From: Panulirus ornatus
Lineage: Eukaryota; Arthropoda; Malacostraca; Decapoda; Palinuridae
Length of the DNA stretch: 64,000 nucleotides
Direction: 5' to 3'
Assembly: GCF_036320965.1 (NCBI RefSeq)
Contig: NC_092226.1
Span: forward strand, 18,916,502-18,980,501
Shown: positions 12,084 to 28,611 of the stretch, piece by piece
Layout of the letters: each line of letters begins with the position of its first letter
Position numbering within the stretch: position 1 is the first letter of the stretch
Program-made: the position numbers and the translations under genes
The notes under the pieces: generated by a model
The model's database searches: none
The model's input: only the letters and a program-made list of their open reading frames with translations
Told to the model about the DNA's origin: nothing

Positions 12084-12085
<2 letters not shown>
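11925..12085 (+). mobile_element. tRNA-derived SINE with GT tail (copy A)
   Basis: The 5' part carries a tRNA-like A box (tggtgtagtggttagagtca) and B box (gggtttgaatcctaggc). It is followed by a body (cctccacccaacctaggtgt...gtcgataaatggggacctgg) and then a GT microsatellite serving as tail. The body does not fold as a functional tRNA. The orthologous insertion is in copy B at 28387, so it predates the duplication. Confidence 0.8.
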
Positions 12086-12141
<56 letters not shown>

Positions 12142-12146
12142 CGCGC
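12086..12146. repeat. (GT)n then (GC)n microsatellite, SINE tail
   Basis: About 24 GT units followed by about six CG units. Copy B has only GT at the same place. Confidence 0.95.

Positions 12147-17339
<5,193 letters not shown>

Positions 17340-17425
<86 letters not shown>
17340..17425. repeat. (AT)n microsatellite
   Basis: About 43 AT units ending 180 bp upstream of the TATA box of cuticle gene A. Confidence 0.96.
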
Positions 17426-17437
17426 CCTCTCGCCCAA

Positions 17438-17640
17438 AGTTCATTCATACCTCTTCTCTAAGGAACTTCCCGTCAAATGGCATAGCTGAGACGGTCCGGG
17501 GAGCCGGGGGCGTGGCTAGGGCATAGCGCAACAGAGGGAGGAGCCGTAGGAGGGAAGGGGTCGGGCAGGACAAGGCTGGAAGGGGGAGCCGGTGTGGCCC
17601 GGGTATAAAAGGTTAGGTGGTCCTGGCTGAAGCACGGCAC
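17438..17640 (+). promoter_or_regulatory. Core and proximal promoter of cuticle gene A
   Basis: TATAAAA at 17604-17610 lies 51-57 bp upstream of the ATG, so transcription should start near 17630-17640 in the agcacggcacacc region. A GC/CACCC-type box (gggggcgtggc) is at 17506-17516, and an AGTTCA half-site (aaagttcattc) near 17450 could bind a nuclear receptor. The same sites are present in copy B. TATA position is seen; factor binding is inferred. Confidence 0.75.
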
Positions 17641-17660
17641 ACCACGGCAGGCGGTTCGTC

Positions 17661-20600
17661 ATGAAGTGTTTGGTGAGCTCCCACCTTATTGTACTAACAC
17701 AGCCACAGTCCACCACACCAACTTGGAAGCATCTCAGTGAACACAACTTGTGTCGACGTACAGAACCTGTGGCGCCTAGCGATAATCGGCCTCTCCCTTT
17801 AGTTATTTGTACTTTAGTCAGAGCTGAAAATTATTTGCCCCACTTACCAACAAGACAACACAGTGATAAATCGTACTAAAGCATTATATCCATCCGTTCA
17901 AGTGTCAGCTACTCAACATTCATCTACACAGACCCAGCTCGACCACGTTTTAGACCAACTAAGCAACATCTTCGATCACTAAAGACGTCGCTTGTCCATT
18001 TGTAGGTGGATAAGTGACTAAACTAAAGTTATATATTCTGGCTCTGGTATCTAGGTTCTTCTCAACCAACTCATGGGAATCCAAGTTCCACAATGCTGAT
18101 CATGCTCAAGTGTGTGACTACCTACTGACCGCGATAATTCTTCTTTTTCTGTGACTGATGCAAGCGAATTATCAAATACGTCCAGTTCGTAGGTACATCT
18201 CTCAAGAAGCATTACCGTGTAACGTCAAAAAAATAATTGAGGTCAAAGTTTTCTTTACGATCGTATCGACGTTGTTGTATTAGAGAAACGTAACTTACAT
18301 ACCGTTGGATACAATCTTCTTTCTGTTCATGCACATACCGTACTGGGCAACATGTCTTCTCTTTTACCTCTTGCTTACATATTAGGAACGTTTTACTGTA
18401 CACTCATTTATTACAAATTGTGAGCTTTACAATTACAGAGAGAGGCTCCACTACGCGTGCTAGCTTCTTACATAACTGTGCAAGGTGAAAGATATTTGTA
18501 AAGGCGACAAGAAAAATAGATGTAAACTCATCTCATTGGTCTCTCTAAGCGTTACCCATACACTTGGACACTTCCTTAGGGTTGCTAACAATATAACTGC
18601 ACGGTCATACAAATTACTAATTTCTAGCAGAAATACGATCAAGGTCGCAACTTACTGTGGGTCACGCACGCTCGCATACCTGCCTAGCCATTCCACCTTG
18701 AGACTCCTTCTGCCTCACCACTCCACCTTCAGACTCCTCCTGTCTCACCACTCCAACCTGAGACTCCTCCTGCCTCATCACTCCAACATGACGCTCCTCA
18801 TCACTCTATCTTCAGATTCCTTCTGCCTCATTACTCCCACGTTAGGCTCCTCTTGCCTAACGTGAGGCTCCTGCCTCACCACTCCACCGTGAGGCTCCTA
18901 CTGCTTTCTTACTGTCGCTTCCCCTGTAACACCAGTAAATATGTTATCCCACAACCCAACCATTGTTACATGTGTTTACTAAGGAGTGTTGATCACTCCT
19001 CCTCAGTCATCTACTGTTTACTTCTTCCTTTCTTTCAACAGCCACATTGCTGATGACACATTTAATTATCACTGATGCTTTCGAATACGACACTAATTCC
19101 TTGTTTTCTTATTTACATTATGATAATGGATTTGTACCTTTAATAACCAGGTATGTAAAGAAACATACGTTAGAAATGTATAAGTATCCCATTCAGTCGT
19201 AACTCCTTCCCCTTAAACAGAGTGTATCGTGCGAAAACACTTCGCATATTCTTCCTTAGCTACGAAGACAGACCACCACCAATTGACCAAAATGTTCCCT
19301 ACTAACCACAACACCTCATACCCAGTCACTTGCAGCGAGTCATCAGGTAAGACATCTGTCTACATGCATCACTTCATCCTCAATTACAAGCTGTTTCTAC
19401 TGCAGACTATTCTAGATTGTTCCTTTGACCTTATCGCCAGGAATTATTTACACCCTGAGGCAACTCACTCACAGAATATACCCTACCTTATCAATGACCT
19501 GCTTCCTCCTTGTGACCTCTGCCGTAGCATCTTTAAGCCTCTCCACATTCTATCATCTATCGTACGTTCTGCAGTCATGGGTACTTTCCGACGCAAACCT
19601 CGCACCACAAATATTGTCTTTATCGTGCACGATACTGATCTCTTGCAAACAAGAATAAGATCACCAAGAGAGCTGCAACAGGTACTTGATCAAGGAGGCT
19701 TCCCATTCTCACAATAGCCTCGGGGCACCTGAAAATCTTCTCTCTAAAGCACTTAAACTTTCTTCCCGTTATCACCTTTAACCATCATCATTTCCACAAA
19801 TGAAAATAAACACCTAACTTGCAGTTCTTCAACATCTATCCAAACATTATAGTGGAACCGTCTCTCTCCTCAATCACAAGAACCCTACTTACCTTTACCG
19901 AAGACATTTCTCCTGTTCACATCACTGAAGCAACTTTTTTCTTTGATTGAATATCCTCTTTTTACTTGGGTAACAGGACAGCATTATAAGTATTCACAAC
20001 TATTAACATTTCCATTTTACGTCAGCAAACTTCAACCGCAGACACAATCGTCTCATTCCGTTACTAATTCTTCTATTACTTTAGTTCTATCAAAAGGAGA
20101 ACCACAACACTCATTTATATTTCAGACCCCTCGCTCATATCCTCATTTACCCTTAAATAAACATTACTTTCAATGAAATTCAGCACTTTCAGACAGTTCA
20201 AACGCCCCGTTTTCTACTATAGTTACCCTGTCAGTCCTTTGCAATCCAAATATGTACCAGATACAAAATTTAAATTTCTATTCCAGACTTTCTTCTCATC
20301 TTGGCTACAAAAACTGTCCTCAACGCATTCCTCAGTCCCTGTACACTCCCTGTTCCCTACAATAGAGTTTAGTAACATCTATTCTCCCGATACTTTACAA
20401 GTCTAACATGTACCTTGCGGTCAGCTTTGCTATCCTCTGGAATTTTTGCAGTTCCCATCATTTCCTTCGTCTCTACACAGGTAAATACCTATCTTCTTCC
20501 AGCCACTGCCATATATGTTCTCGCTATCCGGCCAGCTGTTGCTCAGCTTCCACTTTCCACCACATTTACGCCTGAATCATATCTCTCCCGAATTCTCCCA

Positions 20601-23600
20601 CACTCTATTCCCACCTTACCATTACCCAAACATCCTCCACAACCTGTTCCCACCTTACTATTACCGACACATCCTCCACAACCTGTTCCCACCTTACCAT
20701 TACCCGAACATGCTCCACACATTTCCCACCTTACCATTACCCAAACATCCTCTACACTCTGTTCCCATCTTACCTTTACCAAAACATCCCCGTTATTCTT
20801 ACACTGAAATTCTTTCCATAAACTGTTTCAGAATTCTGTTGTCGACTTATGGCTTCTTACTCATATTTCATTCTTTTCCTTCCAAGCTACTTTCTGTATC
20901 TGCATCACCTTAAACTCAAATCAAAGCGATCCATCACACCTCCAACCTCCTCTTGCTTTCTCCATTCAGTACTAAATAGAATTCTCACACAAACCTGAAC
21001 CTGTTCAGAATCAACAACGGAACTAAAGTCAAATAGTAACGAAGTCCAAGAAAAAATAAATCCAAACTCTCTGGCTATTGAATCCTTTTCTCCCATATCC
21101 TTCCGTCTACCGGAATTTCATGACCTAACTCCATTTGCTGCACATGAACATTCCACTTATACGCAAAAGCCGGCAAACGTTAGTCACTGAAAAAGCCTAG
21201 TCATATTTAGATGAAAGTGGCATGAATGTAACACTTATCAAATGATACGTATCTAACGCTCCCTCTCACCGAATTATGAAAAGTAGCGTTCACCTGCTCT
21301 GTCACTAAGGCATTTACTGTGGATAGTTTCCCTGTTTCAATCTTAAAAAAAATGAATTCTTGATTTTGCAATGCAATGATTAGATTCAAATGCAAAAACT
21401 ATTTATACCAAAAGTAAATATGGAAAGCACTACAGTTGTAACCAAGGTTTCTCTCTTGCAGGTGGTAGCAGTGTTAGTGGTGGCAGCTGTGGGGTCGCCC
21501 ATTCCAGACGACTGTGAATATGAAGTCGTTGGATACAGCGGGGCGGTGTCCACTGGGCCACACTATGCAACACACTACGCGACCATCCCTGCCGGACAAC
21601 ACTACCAGGCGACATATGCAACTGTAGGGGCACCAGTTGTAGCCACAGCTGATGTTCAAAAAGCGACTGCTGCATTCATGGCAGCGTGGAATGCAGCAGC
21701 TGCAAGGGCAGCAACAATTCAGTCAACATTGGTGAAATCGGCACCAACAGGAGGATATGTCATTCAAGTTCCCAAACAAGTAGAAGCAACTGAAGAAGTG
21801 AAGAAGGCAACAGCTCAGTTTACGGCAGCGTGGAATGAGGCTGCTCAACGTGCAACAACGGTTGAATACGGGGTTGATACACTTTCAAAACCAGTAAAGC
21901 CAACAGCCGAAGTTCATAAGGCCACAACAGAATTCATGGATGCTTGGCAAGCAGCTGCCCAACAAGCTTCTTCACTCAGACATGCGGTCACGGTATCTGC
22001 TGACCCATACTCTGCTCTTCCCCAGCAAGTACAAGCTACAGACGAGGTCAAGAGAGCAACAGAAGAATTCATGGCAGCCTGGAGAAAGGCAGCCGCACGG
22101 GTACCTGCCATTCAAACGACCATGTACCAGATTGCAGGCACCCCACCAGCTCCTTCAGCACCAAAAACCGTTGGAGGCGCTCCCCAGTTCACTCCCTCAG
22201 TTGCACAAGCAACAGCTGAGTTTATGGCAGCTTGGAATGCTGCTGCTGCAGCTGCTGAAGCAGCTCCTGATGTCAACATCATAATGGGAGCCAGTTCTCT
22301 ACCCGGTACCGCACAACCTGCAGCACCTCAGGCACCAGCTGCTGTGTCCTATGCTGTTCCTTCTGCACCTGTTCCTTCATATGGACCCCCTCAGCCTGTT
22401 CAGCCCACACCAGAAGTACAGCGGGCTACTGCTGCTTTCATGGCTGCATGGAACACAGCTGCTGCCAGAGCATCTACCATCCAGGCAACTTTGGTCAAGA
22501 CAGCACCCTCTGGCTCTTATACAATTGAGCTTCCAAAGCAAGTACAAGAAACCGATGAGGTTAAGAGAGCAACAGCTGAGTTTATGCAAGCATGGAATGC
22601 AGCTGCACAACGTGCAACTGTTGTAGAACAAGCTATCGGCACTCTGCCTCAGCCAGTACAGCAAACCGCTGAGGTCCAACAAGCTACTGTTGAATTCATG
22701 GCTGCCTGGGAAGCTGCTGCCCAAAGGGCTTCCACCATCAGACAAGCTGTGACTGTGTCTGCCGATCCTTACTCCGCTGTTCCCCAACAAGTAGAGGCTA
22801 CTGACGAGGTCAAGAGAGCTACTGAAGAATTCATGGAAGCTTGGAGAAAGGCCGCAGCTCGAGTACCTTCCATTCAGACAACTATGTACCAAATTTCAGG
22901 AACCGTACCAGCACCAGAAACTCCAAAAATTGTTAATGGTGTTCCTCAGTTCACTCCTGCAGTTGCAAAAGCAACAGCTGAGTTTATGGCAGCTTGGAAT
23001 GCTGCTGCTGCAGCTGCTGAAGCAGCTCCTGATGTCAATATCATAATGGGAGCCAGTTCTCTACCCCGTCCTGCACAACCTGCAGCACCTCAGGCACCAG
23101 CTGCTGTGTCCTATGCTGTTCCTTCTGCACCTGCTCCTTCATATGGACCCCCTCAGCCTGTTCAGCCCACACCAGAAGTACAGCGGGCTACTGCTGCTTT
23201 CATGGCTGCATGGAACACAGCTGCTGCCAGAGCATCTACCATCCAGGCAACTTTGGTCAAGACAGCACCCTCTGGCACTTATACAATTGAGCTTCCAAAG
23301 CAAGTACAAGAAACCGATGAGGTTAAGAGAGCAACAGCTGAGTTTATGCAAGCATGGAATGCAGCTGCACAACGTGCAACTGTTGTAGAACAAGCTATCG
23401 GCACTCTGCCTCAGCCAGTACAGCAAACCGCTGAGGTCCAACAAGCTACTGTTGAATTCATGGCTGCCTGGGAAGCTGCTGCCCAAAGGGCTTCCACCAT
23501 CAGACAAGCTGTGACTGTGTCTGCCGATCCTTACTCCGCTATTCCCCAACAAGTGCAGGCTACTGACGAGGTCAAGAGAGCTACTGAAGAATTCATGCAA

Positions 23601-24683
23601 GCTTGGAGAAAGGCCGCAGCTCGAGTACCTTCCATTCAGACAACTATGTACCAAATTTCAGGAACCGTACCAGCACCAGAAACTCCTAAAATTGTTAATG
23701 GTGTTCCTCAATTTACTCCAGCAGTTGCGCAAGCAACAGCTGAGTTTATGAAGGTTTGGGAAGCTGCTGCTGCAGCTGCCGAAGCAGCTCCTGATGTTAA
23801 CATCATTATGGGAGCCAGTGCTCAACCCCGTCCTGGACAGTATGCAGTTTCCCATGCCCCAGCCACTGTCTCCTATGCTGCAGCACCTGCATCTACTCTT
23901 TATCATGGACCACCTCAGCCTGTTCAGCCTACACCAGAAGTACAGCAGGCCACTGCTGCATTCATGGCTGCATGGAATGCAGCTGCTGAGCGAGCAACTA
24001 AAATACAAGCAACCTTAGTTAAATCTGCTGATACCATTGCACCCCCTCGGCAAGTGGAAGACACGTCTGCTGTGAAGAAGGCCACTGCTGAGTTTATGGC
24101 AGCATGGAATGCAGCTGCTCGACGTGCTACTGTTGTAGAACAAGCTGTATCAACTCTACCCCAGCAGGTTGATTATACTGATGATGTCAAGACGGCTACT
24201 GCAGAGTTTATGGCATCCTGGCATGCTGCAGCCCAACGAGCATCATCAATTAACACAGCCGTCTCTGCAACCACCTATGGTATTCCTCAGCAAGTACAAC
24301 CCACAAGGGAAGTACAGCAAGCCACAGCTGAATTCATGAAGGCCTGGAATACCGCAGCAGCAAGGGTTCCTACCATTGAAACAACCTTGTACACACTCTC
24401 TGGATCTGCTGCTCTTGACCCAGCGCGGGCTCCTCAGCCCGTGTCCGATACTCCAGAGGTGGCAGCTGCTAAACGGGCTTTTATGGCTCAGTTCCGTGCA
24501 GCCCAGGAAGCCGCAGCTCGTGCCTCAGTCAGTCATGGCGTCCTTCCAGCCCCAACTGTCTTAACCGTATCCCCAGCCCAACACGTAGCATACAGTGCCG
24601 GCGGCCTTCATCATGGATATACCATCAGCGACCGGATTTTCGCTCCTTTTACTGGGTTTCCCATCTACGTTAAGGACTGCTAA
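17661..24683 (+). CDS. Giant repetitive cuticle protein, copy A (two exons: 17661-17672, 21462-24683)
   Basis: Secreted structural protein of the exoskeleton, assigned by its repeats. Exon 1 is 12 bp (MKCL) with donor g/gtgagc; exon 2 follows tctcttgcag in phase 0. Together they give the signal peptide MKCLVVAVLVVAAVGS and then PIPDDCEYEV. The ATG at 21390 is in the intron and gives no signal sequence, so it is not the start. The product is about 1,077 aa. After a ~58-residue N-terminal part come four 254-residue supramodules, each with five helices of the type V.xTxEVxxATAEFMAAWNAAAxRA separated by Pro/Val/Tyr-rich linkers. The last motif, PVSDTPEVAAAKRAFMAQF, is close to the 18-residue motif known in arthropod cuticular proteins. 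The tail ends in FAPFTGFPIYVKDC. The mature chain has two Cys, one near each end. No chitin-binding R&R consensus was found. Confidence 0.87.
18688..18905. repeat. ~30-bp minisatellite in intron 1, copy A
   Basis: Degenerate tandem units of the form cctcaccactccaccttgag plus actcctcctg. The same array is at 37083-37305 in copy B. Confidence 0.85.
20598..20795. repeat. 39-bp minisatellite in intron 1, copy A
   Basis: Units of the form cacaacctgttcccacctta plus ccattacccaaacatcctc. Its translation has a 13-residue period (HPPQPVPTLPLPK) but is not conserved as protein. Copy B has the array at 38996-39200 with a different variant order. Confidence 0.87.
21636..24683 (+). repeat. Four coding 762-bp supramodules (copy A)
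   Basis: Modules start at 21636, 22398, 23160 and 23922, each exactly 762 bp (the last includes the stop codon). Within a module the five helical motifs are spaced 48, 38, 45, 53 and 70 residues apart. Modules 2 and 3 are almost identical at DNA level up to the last motif; modules 1 and 4 are clearly diverged. 19 of 20 motifs have Trp in the FMxxW position; the final one has Phe. Confidence 0.93.
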
Positions 24684-24834
24684 ATCATGGAAATAACTTC
24701 TCATCCAACCTATACTGCCAAAAGAATATACTGCACTGTTCAAGTACTTCCTCTTATCAAATCATATGTAAATACAGAATGCTTGAACGGACTCCTATGT
24801 ACTGAATGGTTTACTCCATAATGTTTTCATGTTC

Positions 24835-24852
24835 ATTAAATGTTATATTAAA
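24835..24852 (+). terminator. Polyadenylation signals of cuticle gene A
   Basis: Two ATTAAA hexamers (24835-24840 and 24847-24852) about 150-170 bp after the stop. ATTAAA is the commonest variant of AATAAA. Both are kept in copy B. Confidence 0.7.
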
Positions 24853-24879
24853 GCAACACAGATTCATTTACATCTTGTT

Positions 24880-25585
24880 TTAATATTCTTTGGGATTCTG
24901 ATATCCAAGAAACTTATGAGAAAGTTCATTGGATATATCTTGCAAATTGAGGTAAATGTATTTTTGAAAAAAATAATGAAGAATTAACTCTTGTAAAGTC
25001 AAATTATCTGTGTAATGAGAGATAACTCTTAATAATTCACAGTGGCAGTAAGGAACATGCTGCAGTACAAATGGAGGAGTTTGATTTGATTGTATAAAAA
25101 CCACTAGTGTAGGGAAGCTCAGCGACAAGCCATAAGCTAAATTCATAAAGGGAAGCATACTAAGTAGCAGCATACTGAATGCCTTGAATATGTAGTCCAT
25201 TTAAGATTAGTTCTCAGAAAATTTCCGTCCGATATTTTCGTAATTCACGAGAAAATAGCTCCTTCATATATACACATCATTTGGGATGAAAACTTGAAAT
25301 AATGAACCTGTAGTTGCCTTCCAACCTGGCCAAAAGCCTATCACACTTTGCCACCAGTTTATTGATCTACTACTTGCCATGGAGAGGGGATGGCTGGACC
25401 ACACTTAGGTCTATAAGCCACTGTAGCAAAAACATTACTAGCATCACCCCTACAACTGGTTCATTACAGGGAATATCTCCATGTCAACAATAATTCATAA
25501 GAACTTACGAGCTAATTCCAGTTACAACATAAGCCTTAAAAAACCTGAATTAACTGACAAACATTACAACACTGGTGCTTCCCCT
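24880..25585. other. Duplicated intergenic stretch 3' of cuticle gene A
   Basis: About 700 bp matching 44037-44745 in copy B. No gene seen. Confidence 0.6.
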
Positions 25586-25589
25586 TCAA

Positions 25590-26330
25590 GCTCTAACCAT
25601 GAAGTGAGTATATCCAAGCCCGATTTGCCTGATCCCTTGCCTGAATGGCCTCAAAACACGAACGGGTGAACCATGGAATGGAAAAAGTAATAGTCTTGGA
25701 AGAAGAGAGAAATGGTTTCATTCCTGCAAGAACATCCTCTGTTATGCGTCTGGCGGAGACATGAGCATTACCACATAAGAAACGGTGATCTACCAAAGTA
25801 AGGTCAGAAAAGAAGTTCTACAACTTATTCCAGTCACCGCTGTTGAGGTGCAAAATGTTTACGCTTGAAAGGGCTGCTGGAGGAAGAAGTGCCGTTAAAA
25901 TACATTTATGAGTGACTAGATGTACCAGCTGGGGGCGAGATTGTGTAATTACAGCGGGATGGACTAGTGGTGAATAACAGATCCAGAATATTAGGTCAGT
26001 GGTCACAAATGTCAGGAATATGGGTATAGAGATAATTGGCTCTATATCACTGAGAATGGAGAAAGCGAGGGCTTTAATCCCTCTGGCATCCGTATGGGAA
26101 GAATTCGACTATTCCCATGGTGAACGTTGAAATCCCCAAAGGAGAGGATCTCGGCTTGAGGGTGAGAGGATGTCACAATCTCATGGCAGGAGTTTAGATA
26201 GCCGAAGAGATATAAAATGTGCAGAATTACGGTAATAGGCGAAACAGAGGAAAAGTATCGTAGTCGCAAGACAGAACTCGAGTACAGCACATCTGCACTA
26301 GAGACACTAATAGGAAAAAGGAGCATATCT
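25590..26330 (-). mobile_element. Jockey/CR1-like LINE endonuclease fragment (copy A)
   Basis: Minus-strand frames give SSSVLRLRYFSSVSPITVIL, then LNSCHEIVTSSHPQAEI and GDFNVHHG, the APE-endonuclease GDFN.H box. Further on are TTDLIFWICYSPLVHPA (decayed SS.LG.SDH region) and VLAGMKPFLSSSKTITFSIP. These are hallmarks of a Jockey/CR1-type endonuclease. Three shifted frames show it is dead. It abuts minisatellite array 2 on its 5' side. Clade assignment is approximate. Confidence 0.72.
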
Positions 26331-27232
26331 ATGCTTGAGGTGCTAAACAGGAACTAGCAGCATATATGTACTGGAGCTGCCAACAGGATCTAGCAGCATA
26401 TCTACACCGGAGCTGCCAACAGAAGCTAACACTACATCTGTACTGGAGCTCCTAACAGTAACTAGCAGCACAACAGTACTGCAAAACCTAACAGGTACTA
26501 CCAGCACATCTGCACAGATTATAGCAAAAAAATGCAACATATGTCCACTGGAGCTGCTAACAAGATCTATTAGCACATGTGTAACGGAGCTGCTAATAGG
26601 AACTAACAGCACATCTGGACCGGAACTACTAACAGGAACTAGCACCGTATCTGTACTTTAGCTGCTAACAAGAACTACTAGCACAACTATACGAGAGCTG
26701 CTAACAGGAACTAGCATTACATATGTACTGCAACTACTAGCAGGAACAAGCAGCACATCTGTCCATGGGATCCTAACAGGAACCAGCAATACAACTGCAT
26801 TGGAGCTGCTAACAGCAAGTGGCAGCACATCTATAAAGAAGCAACTTACAGGAAAGAGCAGAAGCTTGCTGAAGCTGCCATCAGGAACAAGCAGAGCAAC
26901 TGTACTGGACCTGCTAACAATAACTAGCAGTACATCAGTACTAAAGCAGTTAAAAGGCACTAACAGCATGTTTGTACTAGAGCTCCTACAGAAACTAGCG
27001 GCACATATGCACTGAGCTGCTAACAGGAGCTAGCGGCAAAACAGTACTGGAGCCACTAACAGGAACAAGCAACATATCTGTGCAGGAACTGGAAACAGGA
27101 ACTAGCAGCACATGTGCATTGGAGCTGCTAGCAGGAAATAACAGCACATCTGTATAGGAGCTACTGTCAGGAACTAGCAGGTACAGTACATATGTACTGG
27201 AGCTGCTAACAGGAACCATCAGCACGAACGTG
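26331..27232. repeat. 36-bp minisatellite array 2 (between the two duplication units)
   Basis: About 25 degenerate units of the same family as array 1. Open frames such as MLLVPVSSSSTDV repeated every 12 residues are a by-product. The A/B boundary at about 26833 falls inside this array. Confidence 0.9.
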
Positions 27233-27234
27233 AG

Positions 27235-27620
27235 GGATGATGACCAGACAGAGATTGCAAAGAATATCACCAATGGATCCTGCCTTACGGAAGCCGTACT
27301 GGTGATCAGACAGAAGACTGAGATTCAAAATGTCTAAGGATATAGGAGATTAAGAGGGATTCAAAGACCTTGAAAATGGTAGTTGTCAAAGCAAGAAAAC
27401 GATACTTAATGAGATCAGAACAGTCACCCTTCTTACGGATGGAATGCATCATCATATGTTTCCAAGAAGGAAAAGTTCTGGTTTTGAAACAAGTGGAGCA
27501 GACGAGCAAACTCATTATAAATGTGCTGCCACTTCCTGCACAAATGCTAAGCACCGAACGTACGGCCAGAGCAAAAACAGGGCAGGACAATCTAGCCAGA
27601 CTGTCATCATATAGAACGCC
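27235..27620 (-). mobile_element. Jockey/CR1-like LINE reverse-transcriptase fragment (copy B)
   Basis: The minus-strand frame 27590-27306 contains FPSWKHMMMHSIRKKGDCSD, then LALTTTIFKVFESLLISYIL and RHFESQS. It corresponds to the early RT region of Jockey/CR1 elements (P.P.KKGD...NYRPI.LTSTI.KVFE.L). Degenerate. Counterpart of 10560-11165. Confidence 0.75.
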
Positions 27621-28386
27621 ATCTTAAGTCCCTTAGTGACAACATACACAAAAAAAGACCATTACCTCTATCAGCTTCGCTTTCTTCAGCTTCACAGCAA
27701 GTCCAGGACCTTTCAACAAGTGATCATAAACTAATGCACAGAAAATTTCTAAATCACTCTGACAAATACCCACGTCGCGAGAACCTGCGATTAGAACCTT
27801 TTTTAATCGAAATCAAAGTATGTACAAAGAACCAAAAGAGAATGTCATAAAGGCTTCAGAGTAAACACAGTTCTTAAAACAGTTGTGTGAATAGAACGTT
27901 AACTTGTCATATCTCTCAAAACACCGCCGTATTCTAAAGCCTCACAGATACAACCAACACCAGAAAGTTGCAACTCATGGTTATATGAATGGTGAAAATG
28001 CCTATCACTTTAGAAGTGTCATCAACACCTGAAGGTCTTAAGAGTTTTTCCTGCTGGTGGATGTAACAACGTTGATGGTCGTACTGACCTTAGCAGTCGA
28101 TAAAGCCAAATCCCATATACACAACCAACAAACCCCAAACAGGTAATGTTCACTGCGGTCCACGTCCTCGGCAAGCCAAAGAATCTTGGATAATTGAAAG
28201 GGCTTTTACAGTGATCTCGGCAACACAGTGACTTTGCAAGTTAGGTTCACAGCAACCCAGAAAACCTCCAAGCAGACGCTGTTAGTTAAACCTGTTGATA
28301 CTAATCAAAATTTTTGCAGCTTTAAAACTCTACCTGTTTTTCAAATCTAAGATGATATTAACTTACATATATCATGCAATATGTTT
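27621..28386. other. Duplicated non-coding stretch left of the SINE (copy B)
   Basis: Matches 11166-11924. No gene seen. Confidence 0.6.
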
Positions 28387-28553
28387 TGGATCGCTAGTGG
28401 TGGCGTAGTTGTTAGAGTTACTGACCATGAGTCAATCATTCGGGCCACCTCGCATGGGTTTCAATCCTGGGGCGCGGCAGTCGCCCTCCACCCAACCTAG
28501 GTGTTCATCCTCCCCACGGGGATGGTCGATAAATGGGGACCTGGCTGAACATG

Positions 28554-28555
<2 letters not shown>
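28387..28555 (+). mobile_element. tRNA-derived SINE with GT tail (copy B)
   Basis: Same element as 11925-12085: A box tggcgtagttgttagagtta, B box-like gggtttcaatcctggg (one change from GGTTCGA), body, then GT tail. Confidence 0.8.

Positions 28556-28610
<55 letters not shown>
28556..28610. repeat. (GT)n microsatellite, SINE tail
   Basis: About 27 GT units; lacks the CG run seen in copy A. Confidence 0.95.

Positions 28611-28611
<1 letters not shown>

Larger units (their letters stand above)
17673..21461 (+). other. Intron 1 of cuticle gene A
   Basis: 3,789 bp, GT-AG, splitting the signal peptide after codon 4, a layout common in arthropod cuticle genes. Contains two minisatellites (18688-18905 and 20598-20795) and otherwise single-copy AT-rich DNA. 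Open frames inside, such as 19229-19717, are broken in copy B. Confidence 0.85.

Noticed and set aside
19229..19717. 162-codon open frame in intron 1 of copy A
   Set aside because: The frame is broken by indels in copy B and has no recognisable motif.
21390..21461. ATG at 21390 (and 39785) as the start of the cuticle proteins
   Set aside because: It lies in the intron, yields no signal peptide, and the in-phase 12-bp exon with TATA promoter explains both copies better.
26343..27273. Repetitive minus-strand frames of the MLLVPVSSSSTDV type
   Set aside because: Direct translation of the 36-bp minisatellite (12-residue period); not conserved as protein.
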